A stretch of 64,000 nucleotides of DNA from Bacteroidota bacterium. Lineage in GTDB: Bacteria > Bacteroidota > Bacteroidia > Flavobacteriales > Weeksellaceae. The stretch covers positions 4,116 to 68,115 of the forward strand of contig JAEXAR010000013.1 of NCBI GenBank assembly GCA_023394415.1, in the 5' to 3' direction. A program made the position numbers and the translations under genes. The stretch's first letter is position 1; each line of letters starts with the position of its first letter. Positions 1 to 8,612 of the stretch are shown piece by piece. Below the pieces are notes generated by a model. The model ran no database searches and was not told the origin of the DNA. It was given only the letters and a program-made list of their open reading frames with translations.

Positions 1-333
1 TCAATTTTCTATATTTTTACCGGACAAATTACTCAACTTAACGAAATAAGTTACAGGGATTTAGCGTTAGTTACATTGTTAGCGGGAGTGTTTACGGCAT
101 ATCCTATGTTTGAATCTATAAATCTGATGAAACACATTACACCTTTTACCCTTATTTTAACGGTAAATTTGGAACCGATTTATGGGATCATCTTGGCTTA
201 TTTCATTTTTGGAGATTCAGAACATATGAGTCCAATGTTTTATATCGCATCTCTGGTAATGATACTCTCCATCGTTGCCAACGGAATTATAAAGGCTAGG
301 AAGAAAGCCAAAGAAAGTATTGAAGCAGCATGA
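1..333 (+). CDS. EamA/DMT-family transporter, 3' part
   Basis: This is the C-terminal end of an inner-membrane drug/metabolite-type transporter. The gene begins before the window, because frame 1 is open from base 1 and the first ATG is internal. The visible 110 residues hold about three hydrophobic segments and the family-typical stretch LEPIYGIILAYFIFGD, in which a conserved proline sits in the penultimate helix pair. A basic tail (KARKKAKE) follows the last helix. The stop overlaps the start of the next gene in ATGA, so the two are probably co-transcribed. The substrate cannot be inferred from this fragment. Confidence 0.8.
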   Translation, partial: SIFYIFTGQITQLNEISYRDLALVTLLAGVFTAYPMFESINLMKHITPFTLILTVNLEPIYGIILAYFIFGDSEHMSPMFYIASLVMILSIVANGIIKARKKAKESIEAA

Positions 334-1415
334 TAAAAAAAATTATATTTTTTGTGTTAATCTTGATATACAATGTAGCTGAATCGCAGATTGTAAGAAA
401 ATATTCAAACGAATTTCTAAACATCGGTGCCGGCGCAAGAGGTTTAGGAATGGGAGGTGCTGTTATCTCAAATCAAAATGACGTTTATTCGCCAATGTGG
501 AATCCTGCAGGATTAATTGGTGTAGAACGCGATTGGCAAGGCGCAGCAATGCACGCCGAATATTTTGAGAGTATTGCCAAATATGATTACATCGCTTATG
601 CAAAACCATTGGACAGTAAAGGTGGTGTTTTTGCTATTTCTTTGGTGAGACTTGGTGTAGATGATATTTTAGATACCACGCAAATGATTGATTCTGAAGG
701 AAATATTGATTATGATAAAATCAAGAAATTCTCTCAATCGGATTATGCGGGGATTTTGTCTTTTGCTTTTCATCCCGGAGGAAATCAGAAATTAGATGTT
801 GGTATCAACGCAAAAATAGTTTACAGAAATGTTGGTGATTTTGCGAATGGTTTCGGTTTCGGTTTTGATATTGGTGCAATGTATCATTCAGATAACGGTT
901 GGAATTACGGTGCGATGTTGCGCGATGCAACCACAACTGTTAATTTTTGGACTATAAACCAAGATAAACTTTCGGCAGTTGTGAATGGCGAAGAATTCAA
1001 CCCGGCACCAAAAGACAAAATGGAAATCACAATGCCAAAATTGAATGCCGGAATTTCTAAAAATTTTGAACTTAATAAAGACCTTGAATTGTTACCAGAA
1101 GCAGGAATTAATGTAGATTTTGCAAAAACCGCAGCGTTGATTTCTACTGATTTCGCAAGTATTACACCTTACGCCGGAGCCGAACTGAAATTTCAAGATA
1201 TGATTTTTGTAAGAGTCGGCGTCAACAGATTTCAAACCGTTACCGATATTGAAAGTTTGAAAAGACAGGTTTCTTTTCAACCAAGTGTAGGTTTGGGCAT
1301 CAAATATAAAGGTTTAACTTTGGATTATGCGATTTCTAATTCAGGAATTAATGGTTCTAATTTTTTCTCGAATTTCTTTTCTTTGAAATTGGATATGGGT
1401 GATTTCAGAAACTAA
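330..1415 (+). CDS. PorV/PorQ-family outer-membrane protein
   Basis: Predicted outer-membrane beta-barrel of the PorV/PorQ family, whose best-known members work with type IX secretion. A signal peptide (MIKKIIFFVLILIYNVAESQ) is followed by the hallmark IGAGARGLGMGGAV and MWNPAGL near residues 30-60. The rest is alternating aromatic/hydrophobic strands, and the protein ends in a strand-like LKLDMGDF. At 361 residues it is close to the family length. It may be a PorV paralogue rather than the core shuttle protein, since the core PorU partner is not next to it. It overlaps the transporter by 4 bp and precedes a secreted protein. Confidence 0.8.
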   Translation: MIKKIIFFVLILIYNVAESQIVRKYSNEFLNIGAGARGLGMGGAVISNQNDVYSPMWNPAGLIGVERDWQGAAMHAEYFESIAKYDYIAYAKPLDSKGGVFAISLVRLGVDDILDTTQMIDSEGNIDYDKIKKFSQSDYAGILSFAFHPGGNQKLDVGINAKIVYRNVGDFANGFGFGFDIGAMYHSDNGWNYGAMLRDATTTVNFWTINQDKLSAVVNGEEFNPAPKDKMEITMPKLNAGISKNFELNKDLELLPEAGINVDFAKTAALISTDFASITPYAGAELKFQDMIFVRVGVNRFQTVTDIESLKRQVSFQPSVGLGIKYKGLTLDYAISNSGINGSNFFSNFFSLKLDMGDFRN

Positions 1416-1476
1416 AAATTTTGAAGTTTTTGTATCTCTTTTTTAATTAAATTTGAGAATACAAATTCAAATTTTT

Positions 1477-2310
1477 ATGAAGACTTTTCTTACATCTATC
1501 TCAATATTTTGTTTTTCAATGATTTCTGCACAGTCTGTTTCAGATTATGCTTACGTTTATGTGCCGAAAAAATTTGCTTCGTTTAAAACAACCAATCAAT
1601 ACAATTTAAATAAAATTTTAGCCTTAAAATTAGCGGATAAAAACTATAAGATTATTCTGGAAGAGCGAGAAAATTGGTCTGAAAACCTAAATCGTTGTGA
1701 TATTTTGACTGCAGATTTATTGGATGACAGCAATATGTTTAAGAACAGAGTGAAACTGGAATTCAAAGATTGCAATGGAAAAACATTATCATCAATTCCG
1801 TCAACTTCTAATTTTAAAGAATTTGATGCGGGTTTTCAAGATGCATTAATTAAGTCATTAGCATCCGTTCCGAATTCCCAAAATACAGGGCAAACTTTTG
1901 CTGCAACTCAAAACGTTCAAAAAACACAAGTTTCAACACCGGAACCTGTGAAAACCATTGAAAAAGTAATAGAACAGAAAATAGAAACACCAATAAAAAC
2001 CGTTGAATCTCAACCAGTAACAACCGTTCAAAAACCTGCAGAAACCAAAACAACAAATAAAGCAGAAGTTTATTCGAACGGTAAACAAAACTTCAACAGA
2101 GTTAATCTTGGTGCAGGACATTTTATTTTAACAAGTCCCAACAGTTCAATTCCTTACGCTGTTTTTAAAGAATCTTTAAAGAAAGATGTTTTCAGAGTGC
2201 AACTTGAAAATGGTACACAAACTTTAGGATATTGGGAAGGCAATAAACTGATTATCGAAAAACCAAATGCCGACGGTACATTCAGCAAAGAAGAATTGAA
2301 ACAAAATTAA
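1477..2310 (+). CDS. Secreted protein of unknown function
   Basis: I do not recognise a named family. I chose the ATG at 1477 because it gives a clean signal peptide (MKTFLTSISIFCFSMISAQ); the TTG at 1453 would add eight residues in front of it. Residues about 20-120 form a small folded domain. It is followed by a low-complexity linker rich in Thr, Pro, Val and Lys (about residues 135-200) and a C-terminal domain of roughly 75 residues beginning around FNRVNLGAGHFIL. The gene follows the PorV-like gene by about 60 bp on the same strand, so co-expression and an envelope role are plausible. Confidence 0.7.
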   Translation: MKTFLTSISIFCFSMISAQSVSDYAYVYVPKKFASFKTTNQYNLNKILALKLADKNYKIILEERENWSENLNRCDILTADLLDDSNMFKNRVKLEFKDCNGKTLSSIPSTSNFKEFDAGFQDALIKSLASVPNSQNTGQTFAATQNVQKTQVSTPEPVKTIEKVIEQKIETPIKTVESQPVTTVQKPAETKTTNKAEVYSNGKQNFNRVNLGAGHFILTSPNSSIPYAVFKESLKKDVFRVQLENGTQTLGYWEGNKLIIEKPNADGTFSKEELKQN

Positions 2311-2388
2311 ATAGCATTCTCAGCGTTTTATAATGATTACCATAAATATTGAATTGAATTTTGAATCTGCTAAATCTGCGAGAGATGA

Positions 2389-4179
2389 TTAAGAATTAAA
2401 ATACGCCCAAACAATCTTCCCCTTCGATTTCCCCAAAATCTCCTCCAAAGTTTCCTGCGAAGATTCCTTGATTCTCTTCACCGATTTCAATTTTTGAAAA
2501 AGCAATTCGATTGATTTTTCGCCAACACCGGGAATTTCTTCCAACTCTGTTTGTATCGTTGAATTTTTTCTGCGTGTTCTGTGATGTTTCACGCCGAAAC
2601 GATGCGCTTCATCGCGAACTTTTTGCAAGATTTTCAGCGTTTCCGATTTTTTGTCGAGATACAAAGGAATAGGATCTTCAGGGAAAAAAATTTCCTCAAG
2701 CCTTTTTGCAATGCCGATAATGGTAATTTTTCTGTAAAGTCCAAGCGTTTTCAAACTTTTCACGGCAGAAGAAAGTTGACCTTTTCCACCATCAATTAAA
2801 ATCAGTTGCGGTAACGGTTCGTTTTCGTCTAAAAGTCTTTTATAGCGGCGGTAAATCACTTCTTCCATCGTTGCAAAATCGTTTGCACCAACGACGGATT
2901 TCGGATGAAAAATACGGTAATCATTTTTGCTTGGTTTTCCTTCTTTAAAAACGACGCACGCCGAAACCGGATTTGTACCTTGAATATTGGAGTTGTCAAA
3001 ACCTTCAATATGTCTCGGTTCTACAGGCATTCGCAAGAGTTTTTGCATTTCCGCCATAATTCGGTTGGTGTGACGATCCGGATCTACAATTTGGACTTGT
3101 TTCAGTTTTTCAATGCGGTATTCTTTTGCGTTTTTTTCAGAAAGTTCTACGATACGTTTCTTATCGCCAACTTTTGGAACAATCAGTTTCACATTCGGAA
3201 TTTCCACAGAAAGATGAAACGGAACCAAAATTTCTTTAGAATTGGAATTGAATTTCTGGCGAATTTCAATCAGCGCTTCCTCCAAAATATCTTCATCGCT
3301 TTCTTCCAAAACTTTCTTAATTTCCGTCGTATAACTTTGAATGATATTTCCGTTTCGGATTTTGAAAAAATTCACATAAGCCGCCGTTTCATCACTCGTC
3401 ATTCCGAAAACATCCACATCGTCAATATTCGGATTTACAACGGTGTGTTTTTCCTGATAATTGTCGAGCAAATCAATGCGTTCCTTTACCATTTGAGCGT
3501 TTTCAAACTCCAAATTTTCCGCGAAAGTCATCATTTCATCCACCAAAAAATTTTTCGCCAAACGGAAATCGCCTTTAATAATTCCACGAATCGCTTCCAC
3601 TTTTTTATCGTAATTTTCTTTGGATTCCAAGCCTTCACAAGGACCTTTGCAGTTTTTGATGTGGTATTCCAAACAGACTTTATATTTTCCTTCCGCAATT
3701 TTTTCGGGCGACAAATTTAGGTTGCAGGTGCGGATTTTATAAATATTTTTAATGGTTTCGAGCAAAATTCTTGCAGGGCGAACTTTCGCATAAGGACCGT
3801 AATATTCCGAACCGTCCTTTATCATCGTCCGCGTCAAAAAAATCCTTGGAAAATCCTCATTTTTAATGCAAATCCATGGAAACGTTTTATCGTCCTTCAT
3901 CATCACGTTGTAAAACGGCTGATGTTCCTTAATCAGATTATTTTCCAGCAAAAGCGCATCATACTCACTCGGAACAATCGTGGTTTCCAGGCGATGAATC
4001 TTCCCAACCATAATTCTCGTGCGGTAACCCGAAAGATTTTTGTTAAAATACGTCAACACTCGATTTTTCAAATTTTTGGCTTTTCCCACATACAGCAATT
4101 GCCCGTTTTTATCGTAATAACGGTAAACTCCCGGGTCTGTCGGTAAAGTTTTTAGTTGAAGTTCGAGGTCGGCATTCAT
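2389..4179 (-). CDS. uvrC: Excinuclease ABC subunit C
   Basis: UvrC makes both incisions in nucleotide excision repair as part of UvrABC. The 596 residues show the full domain order. The N-terminal GIY-YIG nuclease starts at PGVYRYYDKNGQLLYVGKAK (residues 16-35) and removes the 3' side. A cysteine-containing region and a UVR segment near residue 215 (ENAQMVKERIDLL) follow. The RNase H-like nuclease (EGFDNSNIQGT, about residue 390) cuts the 5' side. Helix-hairpin-helix motifs (IPGVGEKSIELL) lie near the C-terminus. The gene is monocistronic and faces away from hutH. Confidence 0.97.
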   Translation of the reverse strand: MNADLELQLKTLPTDPGVYRYYDKNGQLLYVGKAKNLKNRVLTYFNKNLSGYRTRIMVGKIHRLETTIVPSEYDALLLENNLIKEHQPFYNVMMKDDKTFPWICIKNEDFPRIFLTRTMIKDGSEYYGPYAKVRPARILLETIKNIYKIRTCNLNLSPEKIAEGKYKVCLEYHIKNCKGPCEGLESKENYDKKVEAIRGIIKGDFRLAKNFLVDEMMTFAENLEFENAQMVKERIDLLDNYQEKHTVVNPNIDDVDVFGMTSDETAAYVNFFKIRNGNIIQSYTTEIKKVLEESDEDILEEALIEIRQKFNSNSKEILVPFHLSVEIPNVKLIVPKVGDKKRIVELSEKNAKEYRIEKLKQVQIVDPDRHTNRIMAEMQKLLRMPVEPRHIEGFDNSNIQGTNPVSACVVFKEGKPSKNDYRIFHPKSVVGANDFATMEEVIYRRYKRLLDENEPLPQLILIDGGKGQLSSAVKSLKTLGLYRKITIIGIAKRLEEIFFPEDPIPLYLDKKSETLKILQKVRDEAHRFGVKHHRTRRKNSTIQTELEEIPGVGEKSIELLFQKLKSVKRIKESSQETLEEILGKSKGKIVWAYFNS

Positions 4180-4183
4180 TTTT

Positions 4184-4191
4184 CAAAAATA
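4184..4191 (-). promoter_or_regulatory. Candidate -7 box of uvrC
   Basis: Read on the minus strand the bases are TATTTTTG, a match to the Bacteroidota TAnnTTTG -7 consensus. The box ends only 4 bp before the uvrC start codon, so transcription would begin at or very near the ATG. I saw no convincing -33 TTG. Confidence 0.4.
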
Positions 4192-4210
4192 GTGATTATA
4201 AATTTTATTT

Positions 4211-4297
4211 GGGCGTCTATTTCCGCCTTCCGCTCCCGCTTTTTTGTTCCACTGCGTTCCACAAAAAGAGCTCCGCTCAAGTCGGGACGCGGGAGTA
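4211..4297. repeat. GC-rich palindromic intergenic element
   Basis: This block lies between uvrC and hutH and is much richer in G and C than its surroundings. It contains nested inverted repeats: TTTTTGT at 4241 pairs with ACAAAAA at 4260, and CTCCCGC near 4233 pairs with GCGGGAG near 4288. It has no open reading frame. It resembles the REP-like elements I associate with Chryseobacterium genomes, and it is similar in kind to the block at 25101-25199. Confidence 0.5.
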
Positions 4298-4395
4298 TTT
4301 TGTCTTTAGAACATTGTTTTTCAGATAGATAATTTTCAGTTTTTTAGAAATCTCAAATTCTCAAAAAAGCCGTATTTTTAGCAAAACAAAAAGAT

Positions 4396-5886
4396 ATGTT
4401 AGTTTACGGTGTCGACCATTTCACAATTCACGATATTTTAGAGATTGCCAAAAATCCCAAAAATGCAAAACTCGACAAAAAATCCAAAGAACAAATCCTA
4501 AAATCTCAAAAAAACGTTCAGAAAATCGTAGAATCAGACCGAACAGTTTACGGTATCAATACAGGTTTCGGTCCGCTTTGCGACGTGAAAATTTCCGAAG
4601 AAGAAACAGCGCAATTACAACATAATCTCATCATTTCTCACGCCGTTGGCGTTGGAAAACCGATTGATAAAGAATTGTCAAAACTGATGATGATTGTGAA
4701 AATTCACGCTTTATCGAAAGGTTTTTCAGGCGTTTCATTAGAAGTGATCGAACGTTTGATTGAAATGCTGAAAAAAGACATTATTCCTGTCATTCCGGAG
4801 CAAGGTTCTGTTGGTGCTTCCGGAGATTTGGCGCCGCTTTCACATATGGTTCTGCCTTTGCTTGGACTTGGACAAGTTTGGGAAAAAGGGCAACCGCACG
4901 ATTCTGCCATTATTTTAGAAGAAAACGGTTTAAAACCTTTAAGATTAGGACCAAAAGAAGGTTTAGGTTTAATCAACGGAACTCAGTTTATTTTGGCTCA
5001 CGCGATAAAAGGTTTAGAAAAGATGGAATATCTGCTGGATTTGGCAGATTTAACGGCGGCAATGAGTTTGGAAGCGTATCGCGGTTCTGCTAGTCCTTTC
5101 AAAAAGGAACTTCACGAGATTCGTCCGTTTTCCGGAAGTAAAAAAGTGGCGGCAAGAATGTTGAAATTTTTGAAAAATTCTGAAAATCTTCACGCCCACG
5201 AATTCTGCGACCGTGTTCAAGACCCGTATTCAATTCGATGTGTTCCGCAAGTTCACGGTGCAAGCAGAAATGCATTTGAACATTTAAAAAATCTCACAGA
5301 AACCGAACTCAATTCCGTGACGGACAATCCAATTGTTTTGAGTGCAGAAGAATCCATTTCCGGAGGAAATTTCCACGGACAATTGTTGGCGTTACCTTTA
5401 GATTATGCAACTTTAGCCGCCGCAGAATTAGGAAATATTTCCGACCGAAGAAGTTATCTTTTATTGGAAGGGAAATTCGGTTTACCAAGATTATTAACGG
5501 AAAGTTCCGGCTTAAATTCCGGATTTATGATTCCGCAATACACTTCTGCTGCTTTGGTTACAGAAAATAAAACGCTTTGTTTTCCGGCTTCCGCAGATTC
5601 TATTCCGACAAGTTTGGGACAGGAAGACCATGTTTCTATGGGAAGTATTTCAGGAAGAAAATTTAATCAGGTATTGGATAATTTGGTTAATATTTTGGCG
5701 GTTGAATTGATGTTTGCAGCGCAAGGTTTAGAATTCCGCAGACCTGCAAAATGTTCTAAAATCGTGGAAGAAAACTACGATATCATCCGTTCAAAAGTTG
5801 CCAAATTAGAAGACGACCGATTGATTGGAAATGATATGTTGGCAATTGCGGAATTGATTAGAGAGAGGAAGTTTATTGTTAATTAG
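4396..5886 (+). CDS. hutH: Histidine ammonia-lyase
   Basis: HutH deaminates L-histidine to trans-urocanate, the first step of histidine breakdown. The protein is 496 residues, close to the usual length of about 500. It carries the Ala-Ser-Gly tripeptide at residues 141-143 (GSVGASGDLAPLSH), which cyclises into the MIO cofactor, and the active-site YGINTGFG at residues 52-59. The aromatic ammonia-lyase signature, SQNDQ-like QEDHVSMGS, occurs near residue 410. No other hut gene is nearby, so the pathway genes must lie elsewhere. A near-match TATTTTTA at 4373-4380 could be the -7 box. Confidence 0.94.
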   Translation: MLVYGVDHFTIHDILEIAKNPKNAKLDKKSKEQILKSQKNVQKIVESDRTVYGINTGFGPLCDVKISEEETAQLQHNLIISHAVGVGKPIDKELSKLMMIVKIHALSKGFSGVSLEVIERLIEMLKKDIIPVIPEQGSVGASGDLAPLSHMVLPLLGLGQVWEKGQPHDSAIILEENGLKPLRLGPKEGLGLINGTQFILAHAIKGLEKMEYLLDLADLTAAMSLEAYRGSASPFKKELHEIRPFSGSKKVAARMLKFLKNSENLHAHEFCDRVQDPYSIRCVPQVHGASRNAFEHLKNLTETELNSVTDNPIVLSAEESISGGNFHGQLLALPLDYATLAAAELGNISDRRSYLLLEGKFGLPRLLTESSGLNSGFMIPQYTSAALVTENKTLCFPASADSIPTSLGQEDHVSMGSISGRKFNQVLDNLVNILAVELMFAAQGLEFRRPAKCSKIVEENYDIIRSKVAKLEDDRLIGNDMLAIAELIRERKFIVN

Positions 5887-5897
5887 AGAAAATTATT

Positions 5898-6815
5898 ATG
5901 AAACCTATATCAAAATCAAAACAAATTGCGCAAAAAACCATTTATGCCACTTTTAAAATTTTAAAAGAAAATGGCGGAGAAATGAGAGGTAAAGATGTAA
6001 TTGAAAAAATTAGAGAAACTGTTTCCTTTGATGAATATGAGAGTCACGTTTATGAAAAAACAGGTTATGTAAGATGGGAAAGTATTCTACATTTTTATAC
6101 TATTGACAGTATGAAGGCAGGTTTTTTAAGAAAGCAAAATGGTATTTGGTATTTAACAGAGGAGGGAGAACAAGCTTTTAAATTGGGACCTGAAAAATTA
6201 TTGGAAACGGCAACAAAAAAGTATAGAGAATGGGATTCAAGATCAAAGAACTCTAAAAAAAATGTCAACAAGGAGAGGGAAGATGAATTAGATTTGCCTG
6301 AAGAAGAGGAATCTCAAAAGCAATCTGCATTATTAGAACAATTTGAATTAAGGGCGACAGAAGGAGTCAGAGATTTTGTCAATGAAAAAAATCCTTATGA
6401 ATTTCAGGATTTAGTTGCAATTTTATTAAAATCTATGGGATATCACATTTCCCTTGTATCTGCAAAAGGAAGAGATGGAGGTGTTGATATAATAGCATAT
6501 ACCGATCCTTTAGGTGTAAAACCTCCAAGAATAATTGTTCAAGTTAAACATAGTCCAGAATCTAAAATTCCAGCAGAGGACATTCAAAAATTAGCAGGAA
6601 CAATGAAAAGAGGGACTGATGTTGGAATATTTGTTACTTCAGGACAATTTAGTTCATATTCAATATCTGAAGCCAGAACTACAGATAAGCATATTGAATT
6701 AATTGATATTGAAAGATTTTTGAAACTTTGGAAAGAATACTACAATAAAATGTCAGATGAGGATAAAAATAAATTGCCTCTCTATCCAATTTATTTTCTT
6801 GGAAGTAATGAATAA
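5898..6815 (+). CDS. Mrr-like type IV restriction endonuclease
   Basis: Mrr-type enzymes cut foreign DNA, classically modified DNA, without a partner methylase. Residues 1-100 look like the N-terminal winged-helix Mrr_N domain, ending in WYLTEEGEQAF. A charged Lys/Glu linker spans about 105-145. The PD-(D/E)xK-type catalytic domain covers about 150-295, with helix Glu168, then GRDGGVDIIAY (Asp197) and VQVKH (Gln215-Lys217). The 305-residue length fits Mrr. The gene starts 11 bp after hutH and is visibly more A/T-rich than hutH, with no methylase or specificity subunit nearby, suggesting an acquired solitary defence gene. It could also be a stress-activated Mrr homologue. Confidence 0.88.
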   Translation: MKPISKSKQIAQKTIYATFKILKENGGEMRGKDVIEKIRETVSFDEYESHVYEKTGYVRWESILHFYTIDSMKAGFLRKQNGIWYLTEEGEQAFKLGPEKLLETATKKYREWDSRSKNSKKNVNKEREDELDLPEEEESQKQSALLEQFELRATEGVRDFVNEKNPYEFQDLVAILLKSMGYHISLVSAKGRDGGVDIIAYTDPLGVKPPRIIVQVKHSPESKIPAEDIQKLAGTMKRGTDVGIFVTSGQFSSYSISEARTTDKHIELIDIERFLKLWKEYYNKMSDEDKNKLPLYPIYFLGSNE

Positions 6816-6817
6816 AG

Positions 6818-6848
6818 ACATCGCCGAAGTTCAAAACTTTGGCGATGT
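6818..6848 (+). terminator. Hairpin after the Mrr-like gene
   Basis: ACATCGCCGAAGTT pairs with AACTTTGGCGATGT (one G-T pair) across a 3-base loop, 2 bp after the stop. The downstream tail is A/T-rich but not a pure T run. It is probably a rho-independent terminator. Confidence 0.55.
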
Positions 6849-6861
6849 ATTTATAATTAAA

Positions 6862-6905
6862 AAAAGATTCTTCCTCTGCTTCACTTGGTTTTGCGCTCAG
6901 AATGA
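6862..6905. repeat. Half of a GTCATTCTGA-type palindromic element
   Basis: This stretch reads GATTCTTC, then CTTCACTT, then GCTCAGAATGACA. These are the same words, in the same order, as the right arm of the complete elements at 11697-11786 and 21984-22074. The left arm is missing or degraded. Confidence 0.5.
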
Positions 6906-6924
6906 CACCGATAACCGACAACCA

Positions 6925-7752
6925 TCAACCGATAACCAAAGAAGTCATACTCAAACTTCCCGCAATTAATTCATCATTAAACAAAGTAATTTCTTCGGAT
7001 TTTTCTTTCAAGCCTAAAGAATAAATCAACGGTAAAAAATGGTCGGGACTTGGAACAGCATATTGCAAGGCAGTCCCTTGTTTTTGATAATCAATTAAAT
7101 TCTGAAAATTACTGTCCAAAAGCCAATTGTTGGTTTTTTCGCGAGCTTCAATTGCCCAATCATAACCGTAACCAATCGTGTTTATATTAGCAAAATCCAC
7201 CATTTGCAAATTGTGGACGATATTTCCACTTCCGATAATCAAGATTCCTTTTTCACGAAGTTTTTGCAGTTTTTTCGCCAAATCGAAATGATATTGCGGC
7301 GGTTTTGTATAATCAATACTCAACTGAATGACAGGAATTTCTGCATCGGGATACAAATGTTTCAAAACACTCCAAGCGCCGTGATCCAAACCCCAATCTT
7401 CAGTTTCAATTACAGAATTTGGCAATAAAAGTTCAGAAGTTTCCTTTGCCAGTTCCGGATTTCCTTTTGCAGGATATTGCACCTCAAAAAGTTCCTTCGG
7501 AAAACCATAAAAATCGTGAATGGTTTTTTGATTTTCGCCCGACGTTACAAAAGTTCCGTTGGTAAACCAATGCGCAGAAATACAGAGGATTGAGTTGGGT
7601 TTCGGAATGGTTTTAGAAATAGTTCTGAAACCTTCCACAAACTGATTTTCCTCAATTGCATTCATCGGCGAACCGTGTCCGAGAAAAAGAACGGGCATTT
7701 TTTCGGTAGCTTTGAAGCCTTCGGAAATGTTGGATAAATTGTTTAAATTCAT
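6925..7752 (-). CDS. 4,5-DOPA-extradiol-dioxygenase-family protein
   Basis: Member of the class III extradiol ring-cleavage dioxygenase family (YgiD/LigB-like), which opens catechol rings using a bound metal. The 275 residues fit the family. Visible landmarks are LFLGHGSPMNA (residues about 23-33), CISAHW (about 59-64), LDHGAWSVLKHLYPD (about 121-135) and GSGNIVHNL (about 174-182). The histidines in these match the usual metal ligands. The physiological substrate is unknown in most bacteria. It stands next to the YceI gene on the same strand but is separated from it by an inverted repeat. Confidence 0.85.
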   Translation of the reverse strand: MNLNNLSNISEGFKATEKMPVLFLGHGSPMNAIEENQFVEGFRTISKTIPKPNSILCISAHWFTNGTFVTSGENQKTIHDFYGFPKELFEVQYPAKGNPELAKETSELLLPNSVIETEDWGLDHGAWSVLKHLYPDAEIPVIQLSIDYTKPPQYHFDLAKKLQKLREKGILIIGSGNIVHNLQMVDFANINTIGYGYDWAIEAREKTNNWLLDSNFQNLIDYQKQGTALQYAVPSPDHFLPLIYSLGLKEKSEEITLFNDELIAGSLSMTSLVIG

Positions 7753-7761
7753 TTTTTATTT

Positions 7762-7830
7762 CTCACAGATTACACAGATTTACAAAGGACCTTTAGAAAA
7801 AAATCCGTGAAAATCTGTGTAATCTGTGAG
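7762..7830. repeat. Perfect 20-bp inverted repeat between two genes
   Basis: CTCACAGATTACACAGATTT at 7762-7781 is the exact reverse complement of 7811-7830, with a 29-base spacer. It fills almost the whole gap between the YceI gene and the dioxygenase gene. No T-run follows either arm, so it looks like a mobile or REP-like palindrome rather than an ordinary terminator. Confidence 0.75.
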
Positions 7831-7836
7831 CGAAAA

Positions 7837-8346
7837 TTATGCTTTTACAAACTGTAATTCCCCAGCAATTTTCACTTCATCGGAAACTAAAACTCCGCCG
7901 GCTTCCAATGCGGCATTCCAGTTTAAACCAAAATCACTTCTTTTAATTTTACCGTCGAAAGAAAAACCTGCTTTTGTATTTCCCCAAGGATCTTGTCCAA
8001 TTCCTCCGAAATCAACATCCAATACTACCGGTTTTGTGATGCCGTTAATCGTAAGATTTCCTGTGATGTCTCCATTTAAACTTGTAGCTTCAAACTTGAT
8101 TTCAGGATTTTTTTCAACGTTGAAGAAATCTTCGCTTTTCAAATGCGCATCTCTGTCGGTGTTGTTCGTGTCGATGGATGCGGTTTCTACATTGGCGGAA
8201 ACTTTTGCATTTTTAAAAGAATCATCCTCGCTTTCGATGTTCGCTGAAAATGTGTTGAAGTTGCCTTTAACTTTAGAAATCATCATATGTTTTACGCTGA
8301 ATGTGATTTCGCTGTGAGTTGGGTCTAAATTCCAAATTGTTGCCAT
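7837..8346 (-). CDS. YceI-family protein
   Basis: The YceI fold is a small lipocalin-like barrel that binds isoprenoid or other amphiphilic ligands. The 169 residues start with WNLDPTHSEITFSVKHMM, the family opening. They continue through the alternating pattern ending in GEVKIAGELQFVKA-like strands. There is no signal peptide, so this copy is predicted to be cytoplasmic, unlike the periplasmic E. coli YceI. Its exact ligand is unknown. A good promoter box lies about 50 bp upstream. Confidence 0.88.
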   Translation of the reverse strand: MATIWNLDPTHSEITFSVKHMMISKVKGNFNTFSANIESEDDSFKNAKVSANVETASIDTNNTDRDAHLKSEDFFNVEKNPEIKFEATSLNGDITGNLTINGITKPVVLDVDFGGIGQDPWGNTKAGFSFDGKIKRSDFGLNWNAALEAGGVLVSDEVKIAGELQFVKA

Positions 8347-8395
8347 AATAATATTTGTTTTTGAGTTAATTATTGATTGTAATTAATTTACTTGG

Positions 8396-8403
8396 CAAAG
8401 GTA
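8396..8403 (-). promoter_or_regulatory. Candidate -7 box of the YceI gene
   Basis: On the minus strand this reads TACCTTTG, matching TAnnTTTG, about 50 bp before the start codon. No clear -33 TTG sits at the usual distance. The rest of the 266-bp gap to the LRR gene holds no gene that I can see. Confidence 0.4.
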
Positions 8404-8561
8404 TTGAGACCAAAACGACTGGACATTGATGTATGGTAAGAAAGCATTTTCTAAAAATTATGGATGCATTCACAGTAATAGAATACTTTTTTAAGTCCTA
8501 TAAAATTTAAATTGATAATCAAAAAAATTAATATAAAGGTCATTTAAAATCAATTAAATAA

Positions 8562-8569
8562 TAGTTTTG
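8562..8569 (+). promoter_or_regulatory. Candidate -7 box of the LRR gene
   Basis: TAGTTTTG matches TAnnTTTG and lies 43 bp before the TTG start at 8613. The -33 element is unclear. Confidence 0.35.
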
Positions 8570-8612
8570 TGGTATCATTTTTTTATAAATTAGCACCCAA
8601 ATAACTCATCGT

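Noticed and set aside
2905..3720. Long open frame opposite uvrC (271 residues)
   Set aside because: It is the antisense shadow of a conserved gene, with a Phe/Ile/Arg-rich composition and no recognisable motif.
7826..8317. 163-residue frame opposite the YceI gene
   Set aside because: Fully antisense to a clear YceI-family protein.
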